This document shows, in pieces, positions 13,034-25,149 of a stretch of DNA of 64,000 nt; position 1 is the stretch's first letter; every line of letters begins with the position of its first letter. The translations under genes and the position numbers were made by a program. A model generated the notes under the pieces. It was not told where the DNA came from. It searched no databases and worked only from the letters and a program-made list of their open reading frames with translations. Source of the DNA: Spirodela intermedia (lineage: Eukaryota > Streptophyta > Magnoliopsida > Alismatales > Araceae); NCBI GenBank assembly GCA_902729315.2, contig LR746276.1, forward strand, positions 6,026,169 to 6,090,168, in the 5' to 3' direction.

Positions 13034-14106
13034 AGGGAGGGAGGGAGGGGAGGCAAAGAGAGGAGAGAATACCGCCGCTTCCGGTCTCCACTTCTCCCTC
13101 GCTTTCTCGTGATCGAGAGATCAATTGAGAGAGAGAGAGAGAGAGAGAGACCGCAGCTTCCGGGGTCTCCTCTTCTCTCGCTCTCCCTTCACCCCCCACC
13201 TCTCCTTGCTCTCTCTCTCTCTCTCTCTCATTCATACAACGAAGATTTTGAATGGGGAGCTTCCATCGAAAAAGCGCGCAAAGATGCATATATAGCTTCA
13301 CGGGGGGAGAGAGAGACAGAGAGCAGGGTCCACTCGAAATATTTACTGCTGAGCATAAATCTCGGCCCAAAACGTGGTGGGCCCGTCAACGGCCAACGGC
13401 CACGTGGGTCCCTCAAGAATCCCGTTGAACTAAAAAGGCGGCGGCCTAACTGATAGAGGACTCCCACAGATCTCCAACGGAATAGAGCATCCGCCGTGTC
13501 GGCGCCGCCAGGCCCCAGCCCGCCTTTCCCGCCATCGCAACACGGTAAACCGGTGCCGTTGGGAAGGAGGATCCGACGGTCGAGATGCGTCCTCCGCCGC
13601 CGTCTCAGACGGATGGGGAGGAACCATTCGCCTCTCCTTCATGGGGAAAGTGAAAGTTTTCTTATGCTCACCTCCCACGATCTCCATTGATCAAACGGAC
13701 CTGCCACGTCTCTCTCCCCTCAACTGCTGGACCAGACTCCTGTGTCCGCGCTCTTATTGGGCCTGCCATGGACGTAAAATCACAAAAAATGAGAAAAAAA
13801 TCATTTATTGAGAAAAAAAACCGAAAAAAAAACTTGGATTGACCCATCTGCGTGTCACATCATATTCTTCATGTTGACTTTAGGCTCATCCAGCTGCTAG
13901 ACAGACACGTGGCAGGTTCACCCCCTTACCCCCAGAACTCAGATGTTTTTCATAGGGCGAGATAAGTGCATAACCGGCCCAGCATGATCTCTTTTGATTT
14001 TTTTTTCTTATTAATTATAGATATGTAATAAAAACTCACATGCCCCCACATGAATTATAATTAGAACTACAAGTGTTGACTTTCCCCCCTCAGAAAAAGT
14101 CAAAAG
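12792..14106. other. Intergenic: kinase 5' leader and promoter
   Basis: No coding exon recognised. It holds several GA/CT tracts (about 13000-13050, 13128-13150, 13210-13230) in the likely leader of the kinase gene. Further upstream lie G-box-like CCACGTGG near 13399 and ACACGTGGCA near 13905. Open frames here read through low-complexity GA/CT and are not credible genes. Confidence 0.6.
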
Positions 14107-14800
14107 CTACAAGTACCTAGCATAAGGGCTCGGAGGTTGGCAAGGAGGCAGGTCCATGGATCCATACGGATTCCCAAATGGGTTGTTAGCGCAGTCAACC
14201 CCTGTAGCTGCTGCCGCTGCCGCCGTCTGGCCATCGGCTGCTGCCATCCCCCTGGGGAATGAGCTCTCAATTGGGCTCACTTTCCTTGCTGTGGCATCAT
14301 CATAGAGGCTGTTCAATGTCAGCTCATCCAGCCCCCCACCCTGTGACCAAGAAGAACATCAGCCAATGGAAAATCAGAAATTATAATATTCAGATAATGG
14401 GATGTAGAAATAATTACCAGTCTACTTTCCACTGCAAGACTTCCGGTGGGCCCATGCATGGAAACCAGGGTCAGCTCCCACACCGGATCCTCCTTGTCCA
14501 GTTCGAGAGTACTTGTGCCGCTGCTTGATGGATTCTCTGGATTCCAATGTGGATTTATAACTCTAAATTATTATATATAAATATATTTATATATTTATAT
14601 GTGGAGTGAGGTGGTCTATATAAGTGCAAGGTTTCATTAAATTATTTTTTTATGGTGGATTATTCTGAAAAAAAAATGATACTTACCATCCGTCAGGATA
14701 TCAAGAGCAGATGAATTTTTTTCATCGAGCTTGGCTGCATTCCAGCAGCTGATATCATCTAATCCCTGAAATGAGGGAGCATGGGAAAGATTTCATGAGC

Positions 14801-14840
<40 letters not shown>

Positions 14841-17740
14841 CATCTACCAGATGAAGAGCGTACCAGAAGATCTGTGACTGGAGGATCTCCAGGAGCCTCA
14901 TCTGGAGCTCTTCGATATGGTTCAGAAGGTACTGAGGCAAGCTCGAGCCTTCTGTGATCATCTTCAACCTTCAGAAGCGCTCTGGTGGGCTTTCTTGGCT
15001 CACCATCCACCTGGCCGGAGGAAAGTTGGGAATTTTTTTTTCATAATTAATAGCATTAATTACCCAAAAATAATGAATTACCTGTAATTTTCCGACAATA
15101 TCTCCTTCAGAACATTTTAGAGACTCTGTATAAGGGTTTGTTCATCCTTTCTGGATAATTGAATTTATTTATTATTCTTTTTGGGCATTATAATCAGGAG
15201 CTTGACAGATACCTCACTCCGAGGAAAGGGCAATGCTCTTGGCGCTTCTTTGACATATTCCTCCATTGCCGCGGCAAATGATTGAGGGGGCTAAAGACAG
15301 ATAGACGTGTAAGTAGATTACCATAAATAGAAAAAAAGAGGGATAAATTCTTGACGATCTATAAATTTAATAAAAAAATAAAATGACCTGTTTAATCCTT
15401 ATAAATTTCTCTGATTTCCATAGATTGAGCCCCTTGCACATTTCATAGAACTCAGACAGTCTCTCAGCCTGCAGTTAATGATGAATCGCTAAGAACTCTA
15501 TAAAAGGGGAAATTTTTCTAATAAAGAGATATTTTTATTGATAAATAAATATTTTTTATGATATCGCATAATTAAACCAAAAAATTTACCTGCTGGCCTG
15601 ACTTCCGATAAATTTCGATTGCTCTAACAGCATCATGTCGCTGCATATCAAAGAACTGAGGGGGAACCCTGTCACCATAAATCCATCGAAAATATAACAT
15701 TTAAAGGGATGATATGATGATAAACTATAGCTACCTTGTTGACCAAGTTGAGAATTCCACTGTCAATAGCAGTATAGATCCTTATACTTTCACTGGCAAC
15801 CTGTAAAGGGTGAAGCATAAGAGCGCATGGAAAGAAATACATGTCACCAGGGTTACGGTTAAAGCTTCGGCTCACAAAGGAAAGAGCGTATTGGATCATA
15901 TCGTTGGACATAGCTGCCCCCTCCGGCTGTGGAATTAAAAATTAGATAATATTACTGCACACCCAAATTATTGTGAAATGAAAGGCGCAAGAAACTGAGA
16001 AGATGAAAAAAAGAAGTAATTTGTAGAAAATCCGATCTTCTTTAAGTGATTTGGATAGTGAAGTTTAAGGAAAGCGCATTCTTAATCTAGAAAATATGAT
16101 CGCGTTAAAACTGGAAACAAGGAGTTAAATCAAATTGTTTACGGGGATAGATTGTCTGATTTTTTTAGAACCGAAATCAAGGGGTTTAATCACAAAACGT
16201 TCTTCAACCTGGCAACCAAGAAGGCGAAAAAGAAGCTGCTGAAAGGCGGGTAAATGCTCCAGCAAGTCAACAGTTCCAAGTTCCTTCATCCTCTGCTGAA
16301 AGCAAGACCTCAAAAGTGAAAGTATATATCCGTACGGCAACACTAGAGTAGATAATTCCACACCACTTTGTTAAAGGAAGAGACGTAAGAGGAAGAATTG
16401 GCAGTTGAAGCTACTTACGCACTGTTCTGTCTCAACATCGTACTTGAGTACCCGAAAACATTCTAGCCGTTCCTCCAAGAATAGAGCATATGTCCGAACC
16501 CAAGCAGAGTAGTCCCATGCTTACGAAGAAAATAACATGGAGTATTTATATATTATTTTTTCCTTTTTTTAACGTTTTTCAAGGAACGAGAATAATATTT
16601 ACCATTGGGGCTTGAATCATCCTTGAAATGAGATAAATTCAGCAAATGACCTCTGTTGCTGGTGTAGTTGATGAGCTCTCCTCTAAATGTAGGATCAGCT
16701 TCTCTCAAAGTACGGTGTATAACAATCAATATTTTCAAGGCAACCTAAGTGAATTTAGTAAGATAAATTTTGGACACAATAACTATTATAATTTAAAGGA
16801 TTTGCGATAGAAAGGTGCTTACAGAAACACACATAATCAAAACACGAAAATACGCGAAACAACTTCAAGTTAGATAAATAATTATCATAATGTAACAGGA
16901 AGTGAATTATTTTTAAAAATTCAACATCATACTATCAGTCATCCAGAAAAATAATGAGATTTGCTAATTTTAATGCCAAACTGTAGATTTTTTTTATTTT
17001 TCATCAGTTAAGTTACTAATATGATTATTATCATGGACAACGTAACCAGAAAGAAAAATCATGGTAAAATCTCTACTGTATCAGCCTCACAATAGGAAGG
17101 CTAGTTGGTTTCCAGCATACCGAAAATGTGTAGCCCGTCTCTCATTTTCAGTTAACTCAATGTATATGCTCATGCTAAGTTAAGATAAAATGAAAAATTA
17201 AGCGAATAGATTCCCTATAATATTTCACATGAAAGTCCTTAAGAAATATTGCCGATTTAAATGTCCACCAGCTAGTAGTCAAAGTTGATCCATGGTGACT
17301 AAAAGTATTAAATACGACTGTAGATAAAACGTACTGCCCAGTTATGTGTTTTGCCAAGACGTCTAGCGAGTGAGCTAATGCAATATTGAATGTCGGCACG
17401 AGGCCTTGAAGCTGAAACAGCATCAAAAATCGCTGTCGAAGGAATATCAACAGTAATGTTAGAGTAAAAAAATTCTGAAGATAACCAATGAGAAGTAAAA
17501 AAAAAAGAAAACTCTATTTAGCTAGATAATCTAATCTAATTTACAGGAAATTTTTTCAATTATATTTTGGCAAAAATACTTCAAGATCTGAAATAACCAA
17601 GAACTCACTGCGGATGTGTTTCTCCTTTGGTATTTTCTCATCATGGTTTGTGGCCTTGACAATTGCAACATCAACATCCTTCAGCGCAAAGGAAAGTAAG
17701 AATTTTTTTCTATAAGGACAGGTTGGAGGAAGGAGGGAGT

Positions 17741-17792
<52 letters not shown>

Positions 17793-17893
17793 TTGTATTC
17801 ACTGTTCACTTTTGCCAGGCCAACTTTTGTGGAATCTTTTAGAGTTCCAAGAGCCTTCCTCAAGCTCTGTTGTGTACTACCAGTGCCTGACAT
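14107..17893 (-). CDS. ANTH-domain clathrin assembly protein (AP180/PICALM-like)
   Basis: Fourteen exons encode about 530 residues, all in frame: 17792-17893, 17609-17678, 17335-17432, 16603-16744, 16419-16519, 16209-16292, 15735-15926, 15590-15655, 15388-15468, 15213-15290, 14864-15010, 14687-14765, 14418-14536, 14107-14340. The start [16 protein letters not shown] is the first ATG after a probable leader-intron acceptor. The phosphoinositide-binding motif of ANTH domains is intact ([14 protein letters not shown], residues 42-55). The family blocks [18 protein letters not shown] and [20 protein letters not shown] follow. The C-terminal tail contains a DLL clathrin-type motif and an NPF motif (NNPFGNPYG) for EH-domain partners. 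The protein should bind PtdIns(4,5)P2 at the plasma membrane or trans-Golgi network, recruit clathrin and sort SNARE cargo. Exon 6 begins at a CAGCAG tandem acceptor. Confidence 0.95.
14802..14837. repeat. GA microsatellite in an intron of the ANTH gene
   Basis: A perfect (GA)n tract in the intron between coding exons 11 and 12 of the clathrin assembly protein. It reads as (CT)n on the transcribed strand, near the acceptor side. Confidence 0.9.
17744..17788. repeat. GA microsatellite beside the first coding-exon donor of the ANTH gene
   Basis: A perfect (GA)n tract starting only a few bases beyond the donor of coding exon 1 (exon ends 17792). On the transcript it is a (CU)n run right after the GUUAU donor. 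Confidence 0.9.
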
Positions 17894-19906
17894 CCTGTTC
17901 CACAATGGATCCTACAATAGAAAAATATCTATATTTTCTTACATACATTTGTTTTTAGCCAAAAAAAATAAACGGAAATACCCTGGTAGCTTAAATTTCA
18001 AACTATTTTCCCATTTCTCCAAGTACCTTTGTATCTACCAGAGCCAACTCTTGCAACTACCAGACGAGACAAATCGAGGAGTTGAATTGGGTAAGCCTGA
18101 TAAGTAATCTAAACTGTGAAGGGATTGATTTTTGTATGTGTATCCATCACCTTCTAACGGTCAATGTTCTATGCCATGATGCAGTAAGCCAAAAGAAAAA
18201 AGAGATGTTTTATGTATATCACCAATCTCAATAAATCAATAATCCGAACCTAAAACCAGACTAATCTGACCAGTTTGCACTCCAATTCATGTTTTTACAT
18301 ACTAGGAACTCTACATTCCCTTCTCAGGGCCAGAGTTTTTAAAAATGATTAAGATGGAGGAGATATATAAGGAAGGTGAAAAGAGTAGATTCTCTTGCTA
18401 TTATGACAATATAATATTCTCAAATTAATCCAAAATAAGAAAAAATAAAAATAATTCAACCTTTTCTGATCTAACCAGCCTGATTTTTGCCAGTTCTTGA
18501 TTGATTCCTGTTAGTTCATTGAGGGAAAGCCGGTTCTTAACCCAGACACGCCACTACTGGACAAGCCTTTTGACTGTTCCAATCAGGTCCAGTCAGACAG
18601 TCTGAACAGGCCAATTTTTTAATACTACTCAAGTACCATGATGAAAATGAAGAAAATTGATGTGGCCAAAGGACGGCCATAAAATCATACGCCGTTAAGA
18701 CCTCTCCCGGCTTCAGGAGTTACATGCAGTGGGAATCATGAAAGTCATTCCGTAGAATTTCCTACGGAGCATGTTGCAGAGCAAACAGCAATAACCGAGG
18801 AACAATCACAAAGTTTCCAAGAAGTGCACCACCGCACCCCAAAGCAGATGTCAATGACGATGGATCTCCGATCGCCACGGAACTATTGAACCTATCATTC
18901 AGAGATGGAATTCACCATCATTTCCAAACACGGACATTCTGGAGTGCGGAATGTGGACGATCCATAGTGCATAAAGGTCATAGAGTAGGAGGTAATGATC
19001 CAGGAACAAATCATTCCACTGAACTTCAGCACGTCCAAATCAACTTGACGCATAACGCGAAGAAAATGCGATCGAAATAAAAAACCTTCTTAATCTGAGA
19101 GCCGTCGGCGTTCCTCCCTCTCCGGCGTGTATCTCCTCCTCATCCCTTCCCGCCCTTAGCGGGAACCACCGCGGGGGGAGGGACCACGTAGAACGGACAA
19201 AGAGAGAGAGAGCGAGCGAGAGAGAGAGAGAGAGAGAGAGAGAGGCTGGCCAGAGTGGACGTCCAACGTCTACGTGGCTTACAATGGGATGGGCCAGGAG
19301 GATAGAAATGAGCCCACCGCAACCTTGCCCAATAAACCCCTGACAGGGGTATTTCCGTCAAAACGTGTGATTAATATTTTTTTTCTCTTTGCCGGAGCGT
19401 GACCGCCGGTCTCCGTCCTCTTTGGAGCCCCTCGTGGTCGCCGCCGCTTCCACCGCTCGTCAACGTTCAGTTTATTTATAGCGAGAAGCTTCTGGTGTCT
19501 CCCGCGTGCAACTTAGGATCATTAAATAACGAGCAATAGACCACAAAGACCAGGGGAATAATTCCGCAGTTTATATACCGCCGAAGGCCGGCGGATCACC
19601 AGATCCAATCCTCACGGCGTACGAGAGTGCGTGGGATAAAAAGAGAGACACATGGTGGGCCCCCAAGAGGATCCAAGGTTAAATTAGGCCGTCGTTCGCG
19701 GTTGACCGCGTTCGTTGGGGCCCTAAGGTGGGCCCCACTATGAATGGGCCCCACCCCCCTCACCTCTTCTTCTTCTTCTTCTTCTTCTTCTTCTTCTTCT
19801 TCTTCCTCCTCCTCCGGCGGCTGGACGAGACCCAGGAGGAGCAGTTAACCAGAGGGAGTAGGAAGAAGAAGAAGAAGAAGGAAGAAGAAGAAGGAAGAAG
19901 AAGAAG
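17894..19906. other. Divergent promoter region between the ANTH gene and the epimerase
   Basis: No coding exon. The part just upstream of 17893 is probably a leader intron of the ANTH gene, with an acceptor near 17907; its first exon could lie near 19080-19140. A GA tract lies at 19201-19243. A TATA-like TATATA at about 19572-19577 is a candidate for the epimerase promoter. (TTC)n and (GAA)n tracts sit just before the epimerase ATG. Confidence 0.55.
19766..19906 (+). repeat. Inverted (TTC)n ... (GAA)n pair in the epimerase leader
   Basis: A roughly 40-base (TTC)n tract at 19766-19806 and a roughly 45-base (GAA)n-rich tract at 19861-19906 are complementary. They are separated by about 55 bases and end directly at the start codon. 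In the mRNA they could pair into a long hairpin. Confidence 0.9.
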
Positions 19907-21214
19907 ATGAGGGGGGCGGCGGCGGCGGCGGCGGATGAGGAGCAGTTCCCATCGACGCCGGGGAAGGTGAAAATCGAGAGGGCTTACAGCATGAGCCGGC
20001 AGCTAAACCGGTGCTTCACGTCGAGCACCGTCTTCACGTGGGTGCTCTTCGTGATGGCGCTCATCGCCTCCTACCTCAGCTTCCAGTCCATCCTCGACAC
20101 CAGCTCCCGCTACCTCGCCGCTTCCTGGGGCGGCATACAGTGGGAAGCTCAGGTCCGGCGGTCTGCGCAGATCCGCCGTACCGGCGGCGCCGCCGTCCTC
20201 GTCACTGGGGCGGCGGGATTCGTCGGCTCCCACGTCTCCCTCGCCCTCAACAAGCGCGGCGATGGCGTCGTCGGACTCGACAACTTCAACGCCTACTACG
20301 ACCCTTCGCTGAAGCGGGCACGGGCGGCGCTGCTCGCCCAGCGCGGCGTCTTCGTCGTCGCCGGCGACGTTAACGACGATCGGCTTCTGGGGAAGCTTTT
20401 CGACGTGGTCCCCTTCACCCACGTAATGCACCTCGCCGCCCAAGCCGGCGTCCGCTACGCCATGGAGAACCCGTCCTCTTACGTGCAAAGCAACGTTGCC
20501 GGACTGGTGGCGATGCTGGAGGCGTGCAAGTCCGCCAATCCTCAGCCGGCGGTGGTCTGGGCTTCATCCAGCTCCGTCTATGGCCTCAACGAGAAGGTGC
20601 CCTTCTCGGAGACGGACCAGACGGACCGCCCCGCGAGCCTCTACGCCGCCACTAAGAAGGCCGGCGAGGAGATCGCCCACAGCTACAACCACATCTACGG
20701 GCTCTCCATCACCGGGCTGCGCTTCTTCACCGTCTACGGCCCCTGGGGGCGACCCGACATGGCCTACTTCTCCTTCACCCGCAGCATCTTGCAGGGGAAG
20801 CCCATCACCGTCTACCGGGGAAAGGACCGGCCGGAGCTCGCCAGAGACTTCACCTTCATCGACGATATCGTGAGGGGCTGCCTGGCGGCACTGGACACCG
20901 CCGGCGAGAGCACCGGCAGTGGCGGCAGGAAGCGCGGGGCGGCGCCGTACCGGATCTACAACCTGGGCAACACCCGGCCGGTGACTGTGCCGGCGCTGGT
21001 GGAAATTCTGGAGCGGCATCTGGGGAGGAAGGCAAAGAAGAACATCGTGGAGATGCCCGGCAATGGCGACGTCCCCTTCACCCACGCCAACATCAGCTCT
21101 GCGCAGCTGGACTTCGGCTACAAGCCCTCCACGGACCTGGAGACTGGCCTGTGGAAGTTCGTCAGGTGGTACCTCTCCTACTACGGCTACCAGCGGGGGG
21201 GGTATATACCCTAA
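19907..21214 (+). CDS. GAE: UDP-glucuronate 4-epimerase
   Basis: An intronless 435-residue frame, matching the usual single-exon structure of plant GAE genes. It converts UDP-glucuronate to UDP-galacturonate, the pectin precursor, in the Golgi. The N-terminus is cytosolic, followed by one signal-anchor segment (about residues 41-60, VFTWVLFVMALIASYLSF), as in type II Golgi proteins. The SDR-type NAD-binding loop is GAAGFVGSH (Gly101, Gly104, Gly107). Further family marks are DNFNAYYDPSLKRAR, HLAAQAGVRYAMENP, the SSSSVYG block, the catalytic YAATK (Tyr246, Lys250), RFFTVYGPWGRPDMA and DFTFIDDIVRG. The start is the first ATG after the GAA repeat. The coding sequence is very GC-rich, so long antisense frames exist but are shadows. 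Confidence 0.97.
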   Translation: MRGAAAAAADEEQFPSTPGKVKIERAYSMSRQLNRCFTSSTVFTWVLFVMALIASYLSFQSILDTSSRYLAASWGGIQWEAQVRRSAQIRRTGGAAVLVTGAAGFVGSHVSLALNKRGDGVVGLDNFNAYYDPSLKRARAALLAQRGVFVVAGDVNDDRLLGKLFDVVPFTHVMHLAAQAGVRYAMENPSSYVQSNVAGLVAMLEACKSANPQPAVVWASSSSVYGLNEKVPFSETDQTDRPASLYAATKKAGEEIAHSYNHIYGLSITGLRFFTVYGPWGRPDMAYFSFTRSILQGKPITVYRGKDRPELARDFTFIDDIVRGCLAALDTAGESTGSGGRKRGAAPYRIYNLGNTRPVTVPALVEILERHLGRKAKKNIVEMPGNGDVPFTHANISSAQLDFGYKPSTDLETGLWKFVRWYLSYYGYQRGGYIP

Positions 21215-21789
21215 TTTTACCCTTCTTCTTCTCCTTCCTTCCTCTTCTTTGCGTTGTTTTAGTTGGGATTCTTTAGGTTCGAAGGGACCAGCTCTACTGT
21301 ACTCCCTCTCCCTCTCTTTCTCTCTCTCTCTACCTCTACCTCTCTTTCTCTCTCTTCGTTCGGAGTCGCGGGAGGACTGCCGCCAGAGAATGGAAAGCCG
21401 CCACCTCCGCCGCCTCCTCTTCTGGCTGTGTCCTTGACGGGGTCCATGCAAGAAGGAAGAGTGGGCGGAGAGTGCGTACATGTGGCATTCATTCATTGAA
21501 CATGGCGTTGTTATACTAACCAGCTGCATCTGAGAGGGTATCTCTCTCCCTCTCTCTCTCTCTCGGTGGGAGAATCGAGGAGCCCCACTGGGGAGAAAGT
21601 CAGCGGTTCCCTCGTCCTTCTAAATGGCGTAGACTTTTATATTAGAACGTGCTCTTTTTAAAACTTCAATTCCAGAGGTATAAGGAACAATCTTATTCGT
21701 ACCTCCTCTTTTCCCCTATTTATTTATCTAACATGAAGTAGCTTAGAACGTGAGAGATCCAGCAGGGAACGCATCTGCAGATTCTTTAT
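21215..21789. other. Intergenic: epimerase 3' flank and downstream of the Gly-rich gene
   Basis: Contains CT-rich tracts at about 21304-21355 and 21541-21564. Open frames through it are low complexity. The two flanking genes are convergent, so this holds both 3' ends. Confidence 0.6.
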
Positions 21790-22149
21790 CTAGCCATTCC
21801 CGCCGCCGCCGTGCCCTTCGCCGTACCCTTCACCGTGGCCCTCGCCGGCGCCGGAGACGCCTCCTCCTTGCCCCCCGCCGTAGCCGGCGTAGGAGCCCGC
21901 GCCGGAGCCAGCGTAGGAACCCGCCCCGGAACCGCCGCCGGCGCCGGAGACGGAGCCAGAACGAGAGGCGGACCAGGAGCCGGAGCCGGAGCCACTGAGG
22001 CCTCCGAGGCCGACGCCGGCGCCGATGCCGAGGCCGAGGCCGAGGCCAAGGCCCAGGTCCTTACGAGAAACCCTGCTCTCCGCCACCATCGTGGAGGAGA
22101 CGAGGAGGAGGAGGATGATGGAAGGGCCGGCGGCAGAGGTGGTCGCCAT
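21790..22149 (-). CDS. Secreted glycine-rich cell-wall-type protein
   Basis: One exon encodes 119 residues. The N-terminus has a signal peptide (hydrophobic core ILLLLVSSTMVA, likely cleavage near residue 24 at VAES). The rest is dominated by Gly with Ser, Ala and Tyr: a GLGLGLGIGAG run, SGSGSGS, GSYAGSGAGSYAGYGGG, then GHGEGYGEGHGGGG. This is the structure of plant glycine-rich proteins placed in the cell wall. Low-complexity GC-rich DNA also opens a frame on the plus strand, but only the minus frame has a convincing secretion signal and a natural stop. Expression or an orthologue match would decide. Confidence 0.7.
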   Translation of the reverse strand: MATTSAAGPSIILLLLVSSTMVAESRVSRKDLGLGLGLGLGIGAGVGLGGLSGSGSGSWSASRSGSVSGAGGGSGAGSYAGSGAGSYAGYGGGQGGGVSGAGEGHGEGYGEGHGGGGNG

Positions 22150-24633
22150 CTCCGGCCGTGGGGAGAGCTCGCATTGAGGAGAGGGGAAGGAGGGGAGGTG
22201 GGCTTTTATGGCCTCCGGGGAGCTCGGTGGCTGCCATATGGGGTGGAAGGAGATTGTGGCGGAGGATGCATGGGGATCCCTTGGTGGGGGCTGGTCGTGG
22301 TGCGTTTAACTTTCAGGTGGAGTCCCCCACCGAGAGAAAGAAGACAGGTGGAGTGTGATGGTGGAGGAGGGACCATGGATTCCAGATCTGGATCCTTCGA
22401 GGGAGAACAGCAAGGAAAGCCACTAGGGTGTCGGCACGCATGCCTGCTACAGTATCTCTCTCTCTCTCTCTTGTGCATGCAAGCCCATGAAGAGAAAAGG
22501 ACAGCTACGCGGATGAGAATCGCCATTAAGAGGGAGAAAATGTGAATTAAGTTCAATATATTCAGCCGAGTAATTCTATTGATCTTTGTATAATTATCAT
22601 AATTTCAATTCTAACAATTAAATCTAAGGTTTAGTCATGAGATTTTTGTTATTTTTCTATCTTAGGAACATTTGAGGATAAATAATTACTTATTGAAGAA
22701 ATATCTATAAACAAAAAGTTGTATGCCATATATGTTCATATGACACATGTCAACATATTCACAAAAGCGGAATATTTTATTTAGATTATACTTATGATGA
22801 TTTAACAACAATGTTGCAATATCTATTTGTTTTATAGTATTTTCATGTGATGTGAGGCATGCTATCTAAATTATCACAAGCATTAAATCAACAAGAAAAT
22901 AAGGAACAAAACGTGGATTCAAGTTTGAAAAGTATATCTCATGGTGACACATCAGATATGTATATAAAAAAAAAGTGAAATAAAATATGATGATCTAGAG
23001 TCAATGTGGATATCATGTCCAATTTGAACTTGAATTCAACTTATTGTACTTTTACCAAGTTGATTTGATGATCAATAACTCAACAACTACATCCGATACA
23101 CTATATTGGGCCCTAAGATAATTACGTTGTGAGGGGAAAGAAGATTTGACAAAGGCATGTGATGTTTATAGTTGTATTTGACACGAGGGACTGGTGTGTT
23201 GCAAGGTGTCCACATAAAGAAACTTGAGATATTTAGTTTGTTAATTATTCTATAATTAGTATGTATTTTTGAAGGTAAGGGTAAAAATAGAAGATAGTTT
23301 CTACTAGAACTAAAAGTAGTTAAGTGAGGGATGAAGTATTATAAAAATCCTATGTTTGTGGTGAGAAAGTATAGGGGGTGTCACTACCACAAAGAACCTT
23401 CTGTGTATGTGAATAAGGCTGTTTGTTATAATAAAGAGAAATATATCTAAAGATTAAATATGGCCGATCTACTTTAATCTCAATTTTAAAGTATATAAGT
23501 GAAAAACATGTAGCAAAAAACATTCAAAGATTGATAATGAAGAAAAAGATAGTCAAAGGTTGAGCATGGCTTTTTATATGATGGAGAATAAGTAGATAAA
23601 ATGGGTGGGTAATGAAGAGGAAGATACTCAATGATTGAGTGTGTCCTTTCATAAGATTGAGAGTAAGGAGATTAAAAAAGTAAATGAAGATGAAGATCTT
23701 CAAAAATTGAAGATGGTTTTCAATAAGATTGAGAGCCAGTTCACTAATGGGTTTTCATTTTTTTTTAAATGGGAAGAGGAGTTTTAGCAGCTCACTAAGC
23801 AATATTCTCTTGGTCTTCAGCACCTTGGTATGAAGTATCTCAGTCTCCCTCACTGTCAAGATCAAGTCAACCTCCATCACATGCATCTGCCTCACTTGTC
23901 TCATGTTCAAGCTATTCAACTTAGAGTGGAGTTTGGGTGATCTTTGATGTTGGCTAGCACATTATCATTCTTCGGTCACCAGTTGCATCTCAAAAGTTAA
24001 CTCTTACCTCATCATTCCTGATGCCTCATTCTTCCTCTTGAAGCATAATGTTATTAATAGTGGACATTGATACTAGCTTATGTAAAGAGATTCATGGATG
24101 ACTGTGAGTAAAAGAGTGGAGATGCTCCATTGATGGTGCTAGGAATATTAAAAAGTGGATGTAGATATGAGAGCGCTCCCTATATTTTGAATGGATCAAG
24201 ATTAATGGCATGGCAGCCTACTTCCTGGCTGGTTCTTCACCATAGTTAATGAAAAAAAAAATTGAAATTCACACATGATGAAGAGAGAATTCACGAACAC
24301 AATAGATCTAGAAGAAGTAGAAGGATTGAATGAGAAAGAAGGAAAATTCAGATCGTCAAGGGCTCTAGATATTGGGGAGCCATCCAAGGTGCTGGTGGAA
24401 CCCCCGGTTTTGGAATAGTAACTATCGTGGATAAAATGTGGTTTTTGATTAGACACTTGGGAGACACACGAGAGAATAAATAATAAGCGAGAGAGGGAGA
24501 AGAGACTGATTAGTCACTGTAGATGACGAAATAGTGATGATGCAACCAGAAAAAGGCTCTCACGATCTAAGCCTCTCTTAGGGAGACGAGAAAGGCAGAG
24601 AGTGGGCTATGAATCATGGACTCGGGAAACTCC

Positions 24634-24634
<1 letters not shown>
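22150..24634. other. Gene-free AT-rich spacer
   Basis: After the promoter of the glycine-rich gene (to about 22550, with a CT tract near 22455-22470), the sequence becomes AT-rich with no protein-like frame or conserved motif that I recognise. Degraded repeats are likely. Confidence 0.5.
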
Positions 24635-24664
<30 letters not shown>

Positions 24665-24891
24665 ATAACACGGGAAGTTCGAGTGGCCCGACACTCCGAG
24701 TACTTCTTCCATCCTTCTCTTCCTTTCGAAGATAACATTCTTCTTAATGTATCATTTTGTTTGCGATCTTTGTTGGTACACATTCAAACATACAGTGAGT
24801 AGAGGTGGCTGTCGTGTTCCCTCTATATTAGTGATACTCTGAAATACTGGTCACGGCCTCTAGAGGAGTGGTTCTCATGTGAGGAGGATCA
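24635..24891 (-). repeat. 3' LTR of the gypsy remnant
   Basis: Direct copy of the split LTR at 26013-26161/28804-28928. It contains a (GA)n tract (24640-24664). On the minus strand it begins TGATCCTCC, right after the LEDKV..DGTPST-type coding end. Confidence 0.65.
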
Positions 24892-25149
24892 TGTACTTGG
24901 GGTTCCATCAATACTCCTCTCTGTCGAAGTCACCTTGTCCTCGAGGTGCACATAAGATGATGTCTCAGCATCAGAGACAAGCAAGATCTGCAGCTCCTTT
25001 TTGCATGTGGCCCAATGTATATTTATTCTTGTAGGAAAAACCTAGACCGTTGGAACGTTGTGCTTGTATTTTTGATTTGGTGAGATTGATGTGTCGTCAT
25101 ATGAAAAGGTTGCAACGGACTGTAGTGTCGCTTGGAATATCGATGAATT

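Noticed and set aside
20003-21529. Long minus-strand frames opposite the epimerase
   Set aside because: Shadows of the GC-rich GAE coding sequence.
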